DNA of 64,000 bases. It comes from Vombatus ursinus (taxonomy: Eukaryota > Chordata > Mammalia > Diprotodontia > Vombatidae). Every line of letters starts with the position of its first letter. Within the stretch, counting starts at the first letter, position 1. The notes beneath the pieces were generated by a model, which worked only from the letters and a program-made list of their open reading frames with translations, was not told the origin of the DNA and ran no database searches. Of this stretch, positions 21,645 through 32,274 are shown in pieces. The position numbers and the translations under genes were made by a program. Location of the stretch: positions 42,931,654 through 42,995,653 of the forward strand of contig NW_020954599.1 of NCBI RefSeq assembly GCF_900497805.2. The letters are read 5' to 3'.

Positions 21645-22790
21645 TCAGTGAAGTCACCAAAAAAAAAATATTTACTTGGGTGAAGAAGAGGAGAGCCCCA
21701 GTCCTAGCCTTGGCCCTGGCTTTGGACTTCCCCATCTATTCTCCCACAATTCACCCATTCCCCACCCACACCCTCTATCCTTCTACCACATATTCCAGCC
21801 AGAAGACTTTGTGAACTTCAAAGGTTATGGGAGATTTGGGATTTCTCTTGAAAATCCTAGGCACAATACTGGGGCAGATTGATTGATGGCAGTGTCTATA
21901 TCAGGTGCTGATAATAGATTGTACAAGTCCAGAGATAATAGATTGTACATATGATTTAATTAATATCTCCAAACACATCCCCCTAAAATTCAGCTTTTCC
22001 AAGTTGCTGAATGCCTTTTCATTGCAGCAAAAGAGTCATTCTGTTGATACTTTTGAGTTCAACATAATTGATTATAAGAGTAATATCAGTTGAATAAGAA
22101 CAATGAGCTGAATAAAACAGTAATAACTTAGTGTTCAGCAGAACTCATGATTCTTTCCAAACAATTGAAGCATTAAAGTGTACCTAGAAATGTGTGTATT
22201 TTCCATTTAATCAAATGGGTTCTTTGTGATATGAGGCACTTCTGCTGTCTCAAAACAAGATCCTTAGAGTTACCCCCTCCCAATAGATAAGATTCTGTCC
22301 CCTTTAATTTGATAGTATTCATTTGATAATATTAAAGTTACCCAATTTTTTTAATATTCAAATAATTTAAATACTTAATAACCCCCAAAGCAACCATTGT
22401 TTCTATCTGTAAAAGTCTTTCATATATTAAGTAGGATTATGACTTGTTTTAGGACTATCCTGAAAACCTGATAAAAAGAGTAAGAGCAGCAATAATAACA
22501 GTCTTCAAGATATAGAAAACTAGCAGAAGAAATCAGAACCATAAGGAAGAAGAGTCAGGTACATAGTATACCTACTGTTCTGTCTGCTCCTGGAGGTATG
22601 CCAGTGAGGCTATTGAAGATGAGCATACCTTCCCAACTTTACTCAGTTGCAAACAGAGGTTATTTTGTCCAACTATCCAACAGGACCTGTTAAATATGAT
22701 GCAGAACAATAAATATAAAAATAACAATAGGATAACAACTTGTCAGGACTATTTCTATTTGAACTACATAAAAAAGATGAGAAGAAAGAT
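21645..22790. other. Unassigned DNA
   Basis: Includes a C-rich open frame at 21676-21882 (68 aa, Pro/Ser/His-rich) with no recognisable domain, and otherwise AT-rich DNA without features. Confidence 0.3.
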
Positions 22791-22794
22791 AATA

Positions 22795-22875
22795 CTAATG
22801 ATGATAAAGATAAAGAGTAATTGACACTTACATAGCTCTTTGAAGTTTCAAAGTTCTTTTTCACATCACCAGTTC
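22795..22875 (-). mobile_element. MIR/THER1 tail fragment, antisense
   Basis: 'acttacatagctctttgaag' and 'tttcaaagttctttttcaca' resemble the antisense THER1 tail ('gcactttaaggtttgcaaag'). Confidence 0.4.
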
Positions 22876-22879
22876 TCTT

Positions 22880-23485
22880 CCTTATTAAGATTTCATCAGC
22901 TCTGCCACCTTACACATTTAATTTCTTCTACTAATTTCCACTGATATGAACAATGCTGTCTTGTCCATTGGGAACAAATAGGAAAACTAATTCTGGAATC
23001 TTTTACTGAAGATTTCAGATGAGAAAGATGATTGTACAGGACCAAAGTGCACTTGAAAGGAACAGCATTGAAAGAAATTAGGTTTAATTGCTTCATACAG
23101 AGCAAGAGATTTATTTACCAAGCACTTTTCTTAACAGATTCCCGTACCCCTTCAAAGCCCATGATACCCATTTTGAATTACAGCTGCATATTAATAATAA
23201 GTACCCAGAAGGAAACTACCCATTGAGAATTACAATAAAACTGATACTTTTCTCCTATATTCATTACTTTCTTCTTCCACATGGTAGTCTTGCTTTCTTC
23301 ATTGAACATGTGTCATTCAACTTGTTTTCCTCTACTTGGGCTTATTAAAACTCATCAGTAAGATGTGCCTCTGTTATTTTCACATTAATCTATAGTACTT
23401 TGAAGGCTCAAGTGCTTTTCACAAAGTACATGTTGGATAATTTAATCAAATATGTACCCATCTGGTGTTCCTATGTATCTCCCCA
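22880..23485. other. Unassigned DNA
   Basis: No feature recognised. Confidence 0.3.
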
Positions 23486-23489
23486 GAAG

Positions 23490-23650
23490 TATTGTGGAGT
23501 AATAGATAGATACTCTTGGAATCAGCTAGATATAGATTTAAGTCCTACCTGTGAAACAACTGACTGTGACTCTGAGCAAGTCATTTAACTTCTAATTGCC
23601 CCTACCTAACTCCCTAAGACTGGAAGTTGTAGTAGAGTTGTGAAATTTCC
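23490..23650 (+). mobile_element. MIR/THER1
   Basis: 'gtggagtaatagatagatac', 'tagatttaagtcctacctgt' and 'gactctgagcaagtcattta' follow the SINE order; the 3' half is poor. Confidence 0.55.
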
Positions 23651-23944
23651 CTATTTCCCTTCTTTACAGGAGTGATGGACTATGACATGTTAACTGTTTT
23701 ATTTTTCTTGCATCTGTTTTCATTCTTTATTATAAGAGATGACTCTTTGGGTAGAAGAAGGAGTTTTGAAGGGAAAGTGATACAAATGCAAATGATATCC
23801 ATAAAAATTAAAACACTAAAGTTTGCCTCTTCATTGCTGCACAGAGTTTACTTGCTAATGAAAATACTTAACTATGTACATATATAAAATATATAAATAT
23901 GTACATATATGTCTAGAAATAGTAACTTTATTTAGATATCAACT

Positions 23945-24125
23945 GCATTACTTTATAGAAGGCATCATGATATAGTTGAAAGAATCTGGGTTTAGGTACC
24001 AACTTGGCTGCTAACAAGCAAAATGGCTTTGGTCCAGTAATTTCATCTCTCTGAAAGGACTTCAGTTCCTCCATTTGTAAAATAAGGGACAAAATTTCAG
24101 CTCTAAAATTCATATTTTAGTTGAA
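23945..24125 (+). mobile_element. MIR
   Basis: 'ggcatcatgatatagttgaa', 'ctgggtttaggtaccaactt', 'cttcagttcctccatttgta' and 'aaaataagggac' are in MIR order. Confidence 0.6.
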
Positions 24126-24129
24126 ATAA

Positions 24130-24970
24130 TAATCATTATTCATATTTATATTGATTCTAACTTTTCAGAACACTTGAATATTTATTTCATTTTACTTAAA
24201 TAGATCTTTTTTAAAGTAAGTACTGAATTTAATTATATGTGACAATTGCTTAAAGATATTTTCTGAAACTAAATGGGAACTGAAAAATGTTCTCTTTAAG
24301 GTGAACTAGTTGAATAAAACCATAGAATTTCTCTACTTATTCCGTTGCCATATTCCTACTCCTGACAATATCGAAGATAAGAATTAGTTTTTACTCAATT
24401 AGTACTGCTGTACCCCTATCCTGGGAGGTTATAGAAGAAGCCCAGCAATTTGAATGAAGAATGACATAGCCAGAAGGAGTCAGGACCTGAAAGTAGTGTG
24501 CTCCTGATACATATATCAGGGTCCACTCAAGTGACCAAGAGTCTTGCAGAGCCATTGCTAAGTTGACTGGGTTATAACACTGGAAAAGTAGAAAAGAGGA
24601 TGAAGACAATTGGATTTTTACCAAGAGACAACTGGAATTTTTCCAAGAGAAATCAGGATGGCATTCAAAAATCAGGACAAGCAAGAAAGAACATGCAGCT
24701 CTCCTGAGAGCTAAAAAAATATTACACAGTAAAATGTTGAGCTTGACACAGCCCAAGAAGGAACAGTGAGAGTTTCTATAGTCAACATATTATTAAGCAC
24801 TTTATTGAATTATCTAAGTAATTATGTTATTACTGAACTCTTGGGAAGGATTTGTTTACTTACTGGGTATTATTATCTATTAGAATAGTCTTGTCAAAAA
24901 TGGCAGTGACAGGATGCTTAGGAATCAATGGTATGAGTATATGATCTGCCAATGGGGAATGGAAAGATAG
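24130..24970. other. Unassigned DNA
   Basis: No feature recognised; a weak L1-like tail may lie at 24980-25120. Confidence 0.3.
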
Positions 24971-25135
24971 GATGCATCAGCCAATTGTTAGGCTTACAAC
25001 AGATGGCATGCCATCTTGGGGAAGTGCAAAGGGAGAGAGGGTAGAAAATTCAGCACTCAAAGTCTTTTAAAAGTGGATATTGAAAACTAGAAGTAAACAA
25101 ACTAATAAATTTAAATAAATAAGATGTAATCATTG

Positions 25136-25281
25136 GGGCAGCTAGGTGGTGCAGTGGATAGAGCACTGGCGCTGAAGTTAGGAGGACTTGAGTTCAGATT
25201 CGACCTCAGACCAAACACTTGGTGTGCACTAACTGTGCAACCCTGGGCAAGTAGCTTAACTGCAATTGCCTAAAAAAAATG
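25136..25281 (+). mobile_element. MAR1/WSINE1-type SINE
   Basis: Complete copy ('ggggcagctaggtggtgcag', 'acctcagaccaaacacttgg', 'accctgggcaagtagctta', 'gcaattgccta', A-tail). Flanks 'atgtaatcat' (25124) and 'atgtaataat' (25279) fit a target duplication with one change. Confidence 0.92.
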
Positions 25282-25289
25282 TAATAATC

Positions 25290-26800
25290 CATGACACAAG
25301 TGAAAGCCATGATCAGCTTTATTGATTTTGATGAAATAAGGGCAGAATTTTTTTTTCTCAATGTAACTTAATGAAGGAAGAGACATGATTTGGTTTAATT
25401 TCATGATTTAGGACAAAGGCTAAAAGCTACACTAATCCCTTAAAATTTTTGGAGGGGGCAAAAGAGTGAACTATTTTCCTCCTCTCTAGAAATAACAGAG
25501 TCTTAGATAATTAATTCAATTGCTCAACAGTCTTTCATTAAATCTCTGATATTTAGTTTTTTCCTATAATTAGTCTAAGAGACTTTAATTAGCTCCATCT
25601 ATAGTGTAATTTGTAAACAAGTTACTTCTGTAAATATGCACTTGATAGATAAAATAGGTATAACTTTAAAGTCCAGTGATCTGAATATTAATTATTTTGT
25701 TTTTATGAACCTCAGTATAAATATGTAGAAAGTCATATAAAAATATTTCCCAGAATCTCTCAGTCTTAAAGAGACTGAGACAAAAATGCTTCTAGTTTTT
25801 TAAGTAATATGCATAGCACAGACATAGGTTACTTGTATTAATAGGAGTAGAAGGTGAAATCTTTTATTTTTTTTTTTGTTACACTGAAAGGAAATGTGAC
25901 GGTATAACTGATAGAATTTAAAGAAATCAACCAGTTCAGTTCCTTTCTGCAGAGAAAATCTCAACTAAATAAAACTAAGCATTGACTAAGTTTATAGCTT
26001 ATTCAAATAATATGGAGCACTTTTTGATGGAGAATTTTGAGACTTTTTAAAATATCCTTAGCCATGCCAGAAATATTTATTTTTACAAATTTGGCATACC
26101 TTGATATCTTATAACATTATGAATATTATTGACTTTCATCCAAAAAGCTCAGAACCCTCATTTCCATGGAACCATGTTACTACTAATGGCCCAGATTCTC
26201 CATAACTCACATCCCATTTGGGGTAGTTAGGATATTTGCTTGCTCTTTGGGTATATTTAGCCCATTAATGATGCAGTGAACAAATGAACCATCTTGATGG
26301 TTTTCCAAATGGCTGGCCTTTGGGTTTTAAAAGGAAATTAATCCAAGAATAAGAATTTGTATTCATAAATAAATATTGTCATTGTATTTGCTTGAGACTA
26401 ACTTGAAAAAAAATGATCTGGAGTTTGGGTGGAATTTCATGCCTTCTATTTAGAGCCAACCTTAAAATGTCTATAATGGGAAGAAAAATATACTCAATAT
26501 GCTGGATTTCTTTTCCAAGGCATCAAGTCATGTTGAAACTGTCCTTTTTAATTCTGTCTGAGAAGCTAATCTTGACAGATTTCCCTTTAAGATAGAAAGA
26601 TTTTGAGCATGGGCCCATCCAAGGACTTGCCTAATTGTATTTGCAGAGACTATCTACTAGGGTGGCTTCAGGAGGAATTGGAGTGTGGCTTTTTAAGCCA
26701 TGGTGCTCTCAATAACCCATCTACTGAGTTGCAGAGGAGTTACAATCTTTGTCAGTGGAGGGAATACCCCTATGGAAAAAAAAATTACAAGTCATATATC
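25290..26800. other. Unassigned, probably unique DNA
   Basis: About 1.5 kb of AT-rich sequence with no recognisable repeat or domain. Confidence 0.35.
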
Positions 26801-26802
26801 TC

Positions 26803-26852
26803 TGTGTGTGTGTATGTAGAACACACGCACACACGTGCACACACACACACAT
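26803..26852. repeat. (TG)n/(CA)n microsatellite
   Basis: Short TG run followed by an interrupted CA run, immediately left of the Tigger1-like element. Confidence 0.85.
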
Positions 26853-26871
26853 ATACGTAGAATAATATATA

Positions 26872-27703
26872 CAAGGTTAACTCATTTGATTGCACGTCAC
26901 TTTTTTTTGCACTTAACAGATACTACATTTTTTTTTTTACAAATTTAAGGTTTGTGACAAACTTACATTGAGCAAGGCATCATTTTTCCAGCAGCATTTG
27001 TTCATATCATGTCTTGATGTCATATTTTGGTGATTCTTAAAATTTTTCAAACTTCTTTATTTTTATTGTATCTGTCAAGTGATGTGCAATCAGTGATCTT
27101 TGATGTTACTATTGTAATTGTTTTGAGGCATCGCAAACCACACTCACATAAGACAATGAACCTAATCTATAAATGTGTGTTCTGACTGCTCCACCAACCT
27201 ACCACACCTCCATATCTCTCCTTCTCCTCAGGCCTCCATATTCCCTGAGATACAACAATATTTAAATTGGGCCAATTAATAACCCTACAAAGTCCTCTAA
27301 GTGTTTAAGTGAAAGGAAACGTCAATTAATGGAAGCACACTTCATCGTTGTCTTAGTTTAAGAAATTGTCACAGCCATCCCAATTTTTAGCAACTACCAT
27401 CTTGACCAGTCAGCAGCCATCAACTTCAAAGGAAAACCCTCCAGCAGCAAAAAGATTATAATTTCCTGAAGGCTCAGATGATGGTCAGCATTTTATTTTT
27501 AGCAGTAAAGTATTTTTTCATTAAGGTATGCACATTTTCTCAGACTTAATGCTATTACATATGGAATAAAATACAAGTACAATGTGAATGTATCTTTTAT
27601 ATGCACTGGGAAACCAAAATCTTTCTGTGACTCACTTTATTGTGATATTTACTTTAACGTGGTGGTCTTGAACAAAACCCACACTATCACTGAGGTATGC
27701 TTG
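26872..27703 (+). mobile_element. Tigger1-like DNA transposon, internally deleted
   Basis: An 832-bp element with both ends. The left starts 'caaggttaactcatttg' after TA and runs into 'acagatactacat', 'acaaatttaaggtttgtgac', 'tgatctttgatgttactatt', 'ttctgactgctccaccaacc', 'ttccctgagatacaacaata' and 'gccaattaataaccctacaa'. The right end has 'gaggctcagatgatgg'-like text near 27470, 'atatgcactgggaaaccaaa', 'gtgactcactttattgtgat' and 'ctgaggtatgcttg'. I recognise this as Tigger1 5' and 3' sequence. Text matching the start of the transposase (ctctaagtgtttaagtgaaa, MASKCSSERK region; ATG lost) jumps at about 27327 to the 3' non-coding region, so nearly the entire transposase is deleted. Confidence 0.85.
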
Positions 27704-27709
27704 TGTGTG

Positions 27710-28550
27710 TATGTATATTCTACCTTGAATAAAATATGGAAAATGCAGAAGCTCATAGCCTCTAAATAAACAATATAATTCTCTTCCCTCTCCAGTGACT
27801 CTCACTTTTCCCTGGGACTTGTACAATTCCTTGGACTCAATGCCATCCTATGAATTGGGAGTGTAACACCTCACTCCTGAAATACTACTGAGTCCTACTC
27901 AACTCCAGAGACCCACACAAATGTATAACCTTCTGGGTGCTTGAAGTGCTACCCTTAGTACTTGGCCTCTCCTGGAGGGAAATAGCCTTTTAAAACAAGT
28001 AGCTTTCAACATTGTCATTATACCATTATATATAAATAACTCATAGTTTGGTACTTAATAGGTAGCACTTATCCATGGTCTAGAAAGATTCCTTGGCAGA
28101 GAAATAAGAAGCAACTCTACCTTACTTCCTTTCTTTAGTATATCATCCCTCCCTCCCAGCAATTGTTCTGTCTCTTCTATGTGATTCCTCTATTCTCCAA
28201 TGGAGCTAATCTTCCACCTCAAGTTTGTATCTTTAACTATCTTCATTAGTTTCACTCTTTTGTCCTGCTTGCTGTAGGCAAACAATCATAAATGGAGTTG
28301 ATATTAGTATGTACCCTAGGAAAAAAGTGCACAGCCATCCAGACTAATATCATGAAAGGATTTTAACAAACTTTTCAATAGGCATTTCTTTCTGGTAGAC
28401 TTTGGGCACTGTTTTCCCCTCCTTCCAACTAATCCTATAACTATTTCAATATGTTAGGACACTTTGAGTGTCCCTATGGACAAGGTGGGAGAGCATCCCT
28501 TCTGTTGGCAGATTATGTAGTATTGGGGCTGACCTTTCTTTCAGGTATAT
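27710..28550. other. Unassigned DNA
   Basis: No feature recognised. Confidence 0.35.
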
Positions 28551-28552
28551 AC

Positions 28553-28822
28553 AGTAGTGATCCAGTGGATGGAGTGCTGGGCCCAGAGTCAGGAAGTCCT
28601 AAATTTTAATCTGCCCTCAAACATTTACTATGTGACTTTGGGCAAATCATTTAACTTTTGTCTACCTTAGTTTCCTCAACTGTAAAAATAGACATCAAAG
28701 CAACTCCCTCCCAGGATTGTTGTGAGGATCAAATGAAATAATATTTATAATTCATTTAGCATAATGTCTGGCAAATAAGTGCCATGTAAATGCTAATTAC
28801 TATTGTCATCAGCATCATCACC
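28553..28822 (+). mobile_element. MIR/THER1 CORE-SINE, near complete
   Basis: 'agtggatggagtgctgggcc', 'tgtgactttgggcaaatcat', 'cttagtttcctcaactgtaa', 'aggattgttgtgaggatcaa' and 'gtgccatgtaaatgctaatt' run from head to tail. Confidence 0.85.
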
Positions 28823-28837
28823 GTCGTATGGGTAGTA

Positions 28838-28995
28838 TTGTCAAATACAAGTAGAAATAGATTCCTGTTGGCTGTATATTGATTTAAAAGACTATAAATT
28901 AATATTATCTGTGCTATATTGTACTTTTATTTATTTTGTGGAAATTTTCCCAATTGTGTTTTAATCTGGTTTGTGTCACACTGGGGAGTTTAGCA
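28838..28995 (+). mobile_element. hAT-type MITE fragment
   Basis: 'ctgttggctgtatattgatt', 'attgtacttttatttatttt' and 'gtgttttaatctggtttgtg' match the middle of the hAT MITE at 30409-30608; the right end is lost. Confidence 0.55.
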
Positions 28996-29118
28996 CTTAG
29001 GCCCACCTAGTTAGTTTAATACCTCTACCTAGCCTACCTCAGGTCATTATTACTTGTTTAAGCTCTATCAAAAATCATGATGTCCTGTGTGATAAGTAGA
29101 TGCCTTAGAAGATTCTAT

Positions 29119-29318
29119 CAGGGTGGGGAACTTTGGCCGTGAGGTCACATGTGGCCTTCTAGGTCCTTGGGTACACCTTTTAACTGAGTCCAAGTTTTAC
29201 AAAACAAGTGCTTTTATTAAGGTGATTTGTTCTGTGAAGTTTGGATTCAGTCAAAGGGCCACACTTAAGCACCTAGAGGGCCATATGTGGCCTTGAGGCC
29301 ACAGGTTCCCCATCTCTG
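29119..29318. mobile_element. Palindromic hAT-like MITE
   Basis: 200 bp whose two halves are inverted copies. Left arm: 'cagggtggggaac', 'aggtcacatgtggccttcta', 'ctgagtccaag'. Right arm read on the minus strand: 'cagagatggggaacc', 'aaggccacatatggccctct', 'ctgaatccaaac'. CAG...CTG termini suggest hAT. The 8-bp flanks do not match convincingly. A second, partial copy is at 43907-43985. Confidence 0.7.
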
Positions 29319-29374
29319 TGATAAGATCAACAGAATAACTGCCTCCTTTTTTGTTTTAAACTATTGAGCCTATA

Positions 29375-29463
29375 CAGTGTCCCAAAAGTCTCAGTGCGGT
29401 TTTAATAGCTTAAAATCGAATTTTAAGCTATTAAAACTGCACTGAGACTTTTGGGGCGTCCCA
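29375..29463. mobile_element. Tc1/mariner-type hairpin MITE
   Basis: An 89-bp near-perfect inverted repeat flanked by TA on both sides (29373-29374, 29464-29465). The inner arms ('cccaaaagtctcagtgc', then 'gttttaatagcttaaaat') differ by one base over about 35 bp, a G/A consistent with CpG decay; the outermost bases are less alike. There is almost no loop. TA flanks and the 'gtcccaaaagtc' terminus suggest a mariner-derived MITE. Confidence 0.75.
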
Positions 29464-29754
29464 TATATGAAGTTTCCTTTACGTATATGTTATATAAAGT
29501 CACATGTCCTAGGTTTATGAGAGAATCATCAGTTTATATGACATGAATCATATTAGAATATCAGATTTGGGGAATCTGGGAAAATCTTCAAAGAAGCAGC
29601 TTTTGGGGATTTTATTTTTTTAATTAAATACAATAATTATTTCCCAATATTAGACAATTCCTCTTTTCTAAAGCACATATACCTATCACTAGTTTTGGGT
29701 GAACTAATGGGAGAAAAAGGGACTTTCTAGGTAGGAAGCACACATTGAAAAATA

Positions 29755-30100
29755 TTGCTCCATTCAATAAAGAAACATTTATTAAATGTCTATTGCAAGT
29801 TGTGCTAAGCGGTAAGGATAAAGTGACAAAAATGACTGAGTCTCTATTCTCTTTTTCTTTCTTTTTTGGCAAGTGGGGTTAAGTGACTTGCCCAGGGTCA
29901 CACGGCTAGTAAGTATCAATTGTTTGGTCTGAGGTCGGATTTGAACTCAGGTCCTCCTGACTTCAGGGCCAGTGCTTTATCCACTGGGCCACCTAGCTAT
30001 CCCTCGAGTCTCTGTTCTTAAGAAGTATACATTTTATCATTGAAAATCACACATGTATTAATAAATGAATATAAACACACAAAAATAAATGCACAAAATA
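29755..30100 (-). mobile_element. L2 3' end, antisense, split by a SINE
   Basis: 'caataaagaaacatttatta' and 'gtgctaagcggtaaggataa' lie left of the SINE, and 'ttcttaagaagtatacattt' lies right of it. The order is that of antisense L2. Confidence 0.55.
29851..30005 (-). mobile_element. MAR1/WSINE1-type SINE, antisense, in L2
   Basis: 'ggggttaagtgacttgccca', 'cacggctagtaagtatcaat', 'tcaggtcctcctgacttcag' and 'tgggccacctagctatccct'. Target duplication 'gagtctctattct' (29838-29850) and 'gagtctctgttct' (30006-30018), one difference. Confidence 0.95.
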
Positions 30101-30408
30101 TATTCAAAGAAAAATAACGTAATTTTCAGAAAGAAGAGCCCAAGAGTTAGATGGATTTTGTACTACTTATCTCAAAATGCTATTACAAGGAAAGAACTTT
30201 GTAAATCTTAAAACATTCCCTAAATTTCAATTCTTAGAATTCTTATGATTACTATAAATGAAAACTAAATCAGGATACTTAGGATACTCACTTTTTTGAG
30301 GTTGAATTGAGATCCTCTTAGTACCTTTCATGTTATAGCGAAAATGCTAGTAGACTCAGATCATAATGTTTTAATAAAGCTGAAAGGGAACTTAGAATTT
30401 ATCTAGAC

Positions 30409-30608
30409 CAGTGGAGTCAAAATAAAATAGAAAGTCATCCCTGGAACAGGGAAATTGCTTTAGAAAATCACAAATTAACATTCCTTATATTTTATTGTAT
30501 TTTATTTATTATGTTAAACATTTCCTAATTACATTTTAATCTGGTTTTGTGGATTGGGAAATTTTATGGGCTGCATGGGGAGAGGGGTCTTCAATTTTGA
30601 CATCTCTA
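30409..30608 (+). mobile_element. hAT MITE with 8-bp target duplication
   Basis: 200-bp element with short inverted ends ('cagtggagtcaaaa' and, on the other strand, 'tagagatgtcaaaa'). Flanked by 'atctagac' (30401-30408) and 'atttagac' (30609-30616), an 8-bp duplication with one change, as expected for hAT transposition. It encodes nothing. Confidence 0.75.
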
Positions 30609-30619
30609 ATTTAGACCAG

Positions 30620-31700
30620 TCTATAGACTTGAGGGTAGGGGGAGGCCTGGGGAAATTTCATGGGGCCCATATCCATGCATCTCCTCAAATCCAAAAATGT
30701 TAAAGAGAATCCATAAAATTTCATGTGGCTGATAAATGCTTGTTAATTGATTTAAATTATTAATTTCAATATACCTCAGGAACAACTTACAGATGAGATT
30801 TGAGTGGTTTTAGACAGAAAATGAATGTGGTATAAAAATACTCAAGTAATTTGTAAAAAAAAATGTAAGATGATACTATGCTAATATGTAAACACATTGA
30901 TGGTTTACAGTGACACAGAAAGAATTTTTATTTAATAAAAACTTGAAAAATAATTGTAAAAAGAAATAGTTTCAAAGAAAGTTGGAAGAATTTTGTTTTG
31001 AACTTCAGTTTTCTGAGAATTATGGTCATAAAGCTCTTTTGCATATAACTGCTTAAAGAGGTCAACCTTTTCTAAACTATGAGAAATTAACATTTGGACA
31101 CTGATGCATGACTTAAAAAGGACTTTAGCCTTCATAAGAGAAATGCAATGACTTGTTACATTTTAAGTGAAAGGTTAGTTAACTTACAGAAAATTAAGTC
31201 ATTAAAAGATATTGGGTGATAGCAGAAATAGGAGGCAGTAATCTGAGGCAGAAGAGTGAAAAATTTGTGAAGTAAAGATTGAAGAAACAACAGTTTTTTG
31301 GAGCAGTTTGAAGAGTCCTACGATGGAAGCAGCTAATAGAAGGCTTCAGAAACATGATTCTTGATTGGCTTACTGAAGACTGCAATTTTAACTATTATCC
31401 TTCAGAACAATAAGAGAGAGGAAGCTTCTCGTAAATGCACGTTTCCTTTTTCTATTCCATCTATTTAGAAAAGGAAAAGCAGAAAGAGAAGAAGGTATTA
31501 CAGTCATTTTTTTTCTGTTTAGAAAGAACTGACTAATTTGGTTTACCTTGTCCAGAGAGTCAACTTGAGAAGTTTGTAAGCTTTTTTCTGATTGTACAAC
31601 ATAGTATCCAAGGGAAAGAATTATTGACTGGGGGGATTTCAGTCAGATATAATTGAAATGACTGAACAATAACTTGTGTTGTTCTTTATTTTTTGGGGAT
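30620..31700. other. Unassigned DNA
   Basis: A possible L2/THER1 tail at 30715-30760 ('gataaatgcttgttaattg'); otherwise nothing recognised. Confidence 0.3.
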
Positions 31701-31706
31701 GATAGG

Positions 31707-31965
31707 GGATGGGGCAGCTTGGTGTCTCTATTCAGAGTATGGGGCTGGGAATCAGGAAGGCTCATTTTCACAAGTTTGAATGCCGCTGCGGACATTTACT
31801 ACATTGGGCAAGTCTCTTAACAAATGCCTTAGTTCTTTGCCTGTAAAATAAGCTGGAGAAAGAAATGGCAAACCACTCCAGCATATCCTTGCCAAGAAAA
31901 CCCCAAAAGGGTTCATGAAAAGTGGAACATGACTGAAACAACTCACATATAACAACAAAATAATT
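31707..31965 (+). mobile_element. MAR1-type SINE with BovB-like tail
   Basis: 'ggggcagcttggtgtctcta', 'gtttgaatgccgctgcgg', 'gaaatggcaaaccactccag', 'ccttgccaagaaaaccccaa' and 'catgaaaagtggaacatgac'. It has the same tail type as the copy at 21365-21640, and this copy shows the BovB-like segment more clearly. Confidence 0.85.
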
Positions 31966-32274
31966 GTTATCAGCCGGAGATATCCAGCCTGATAGCACTT
32001 TGGCTTAAAGGGAAGTGAGGCCACACTTTGTAAGTACCCTAAGGGTGATTATAAGGTGAAGGAGTTTGTGAGCACTACATTGGAGCATAGATGATAAGAG
32101 GATTTACCCAGCTGCAGAATGGTCAGGATCAACAAGCAAACAAATAGCATAGAATTGCTTTAGTGAAGGGAAGATGTTCCTAAATGGACCAATAAAAGGA
32201 AGGCCTGTAATCCAGAGTTGTGAGTTACCTTGAATACATGATTCCTCCTCAATTTTATGATTTTCTTTTTTTTA

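Noticed and set aside
21676-21882. 68-aa Pro/His-rich open frame as a small gene
   Set aside because: Short, low complexity, no domain and no supporting flanking structure.
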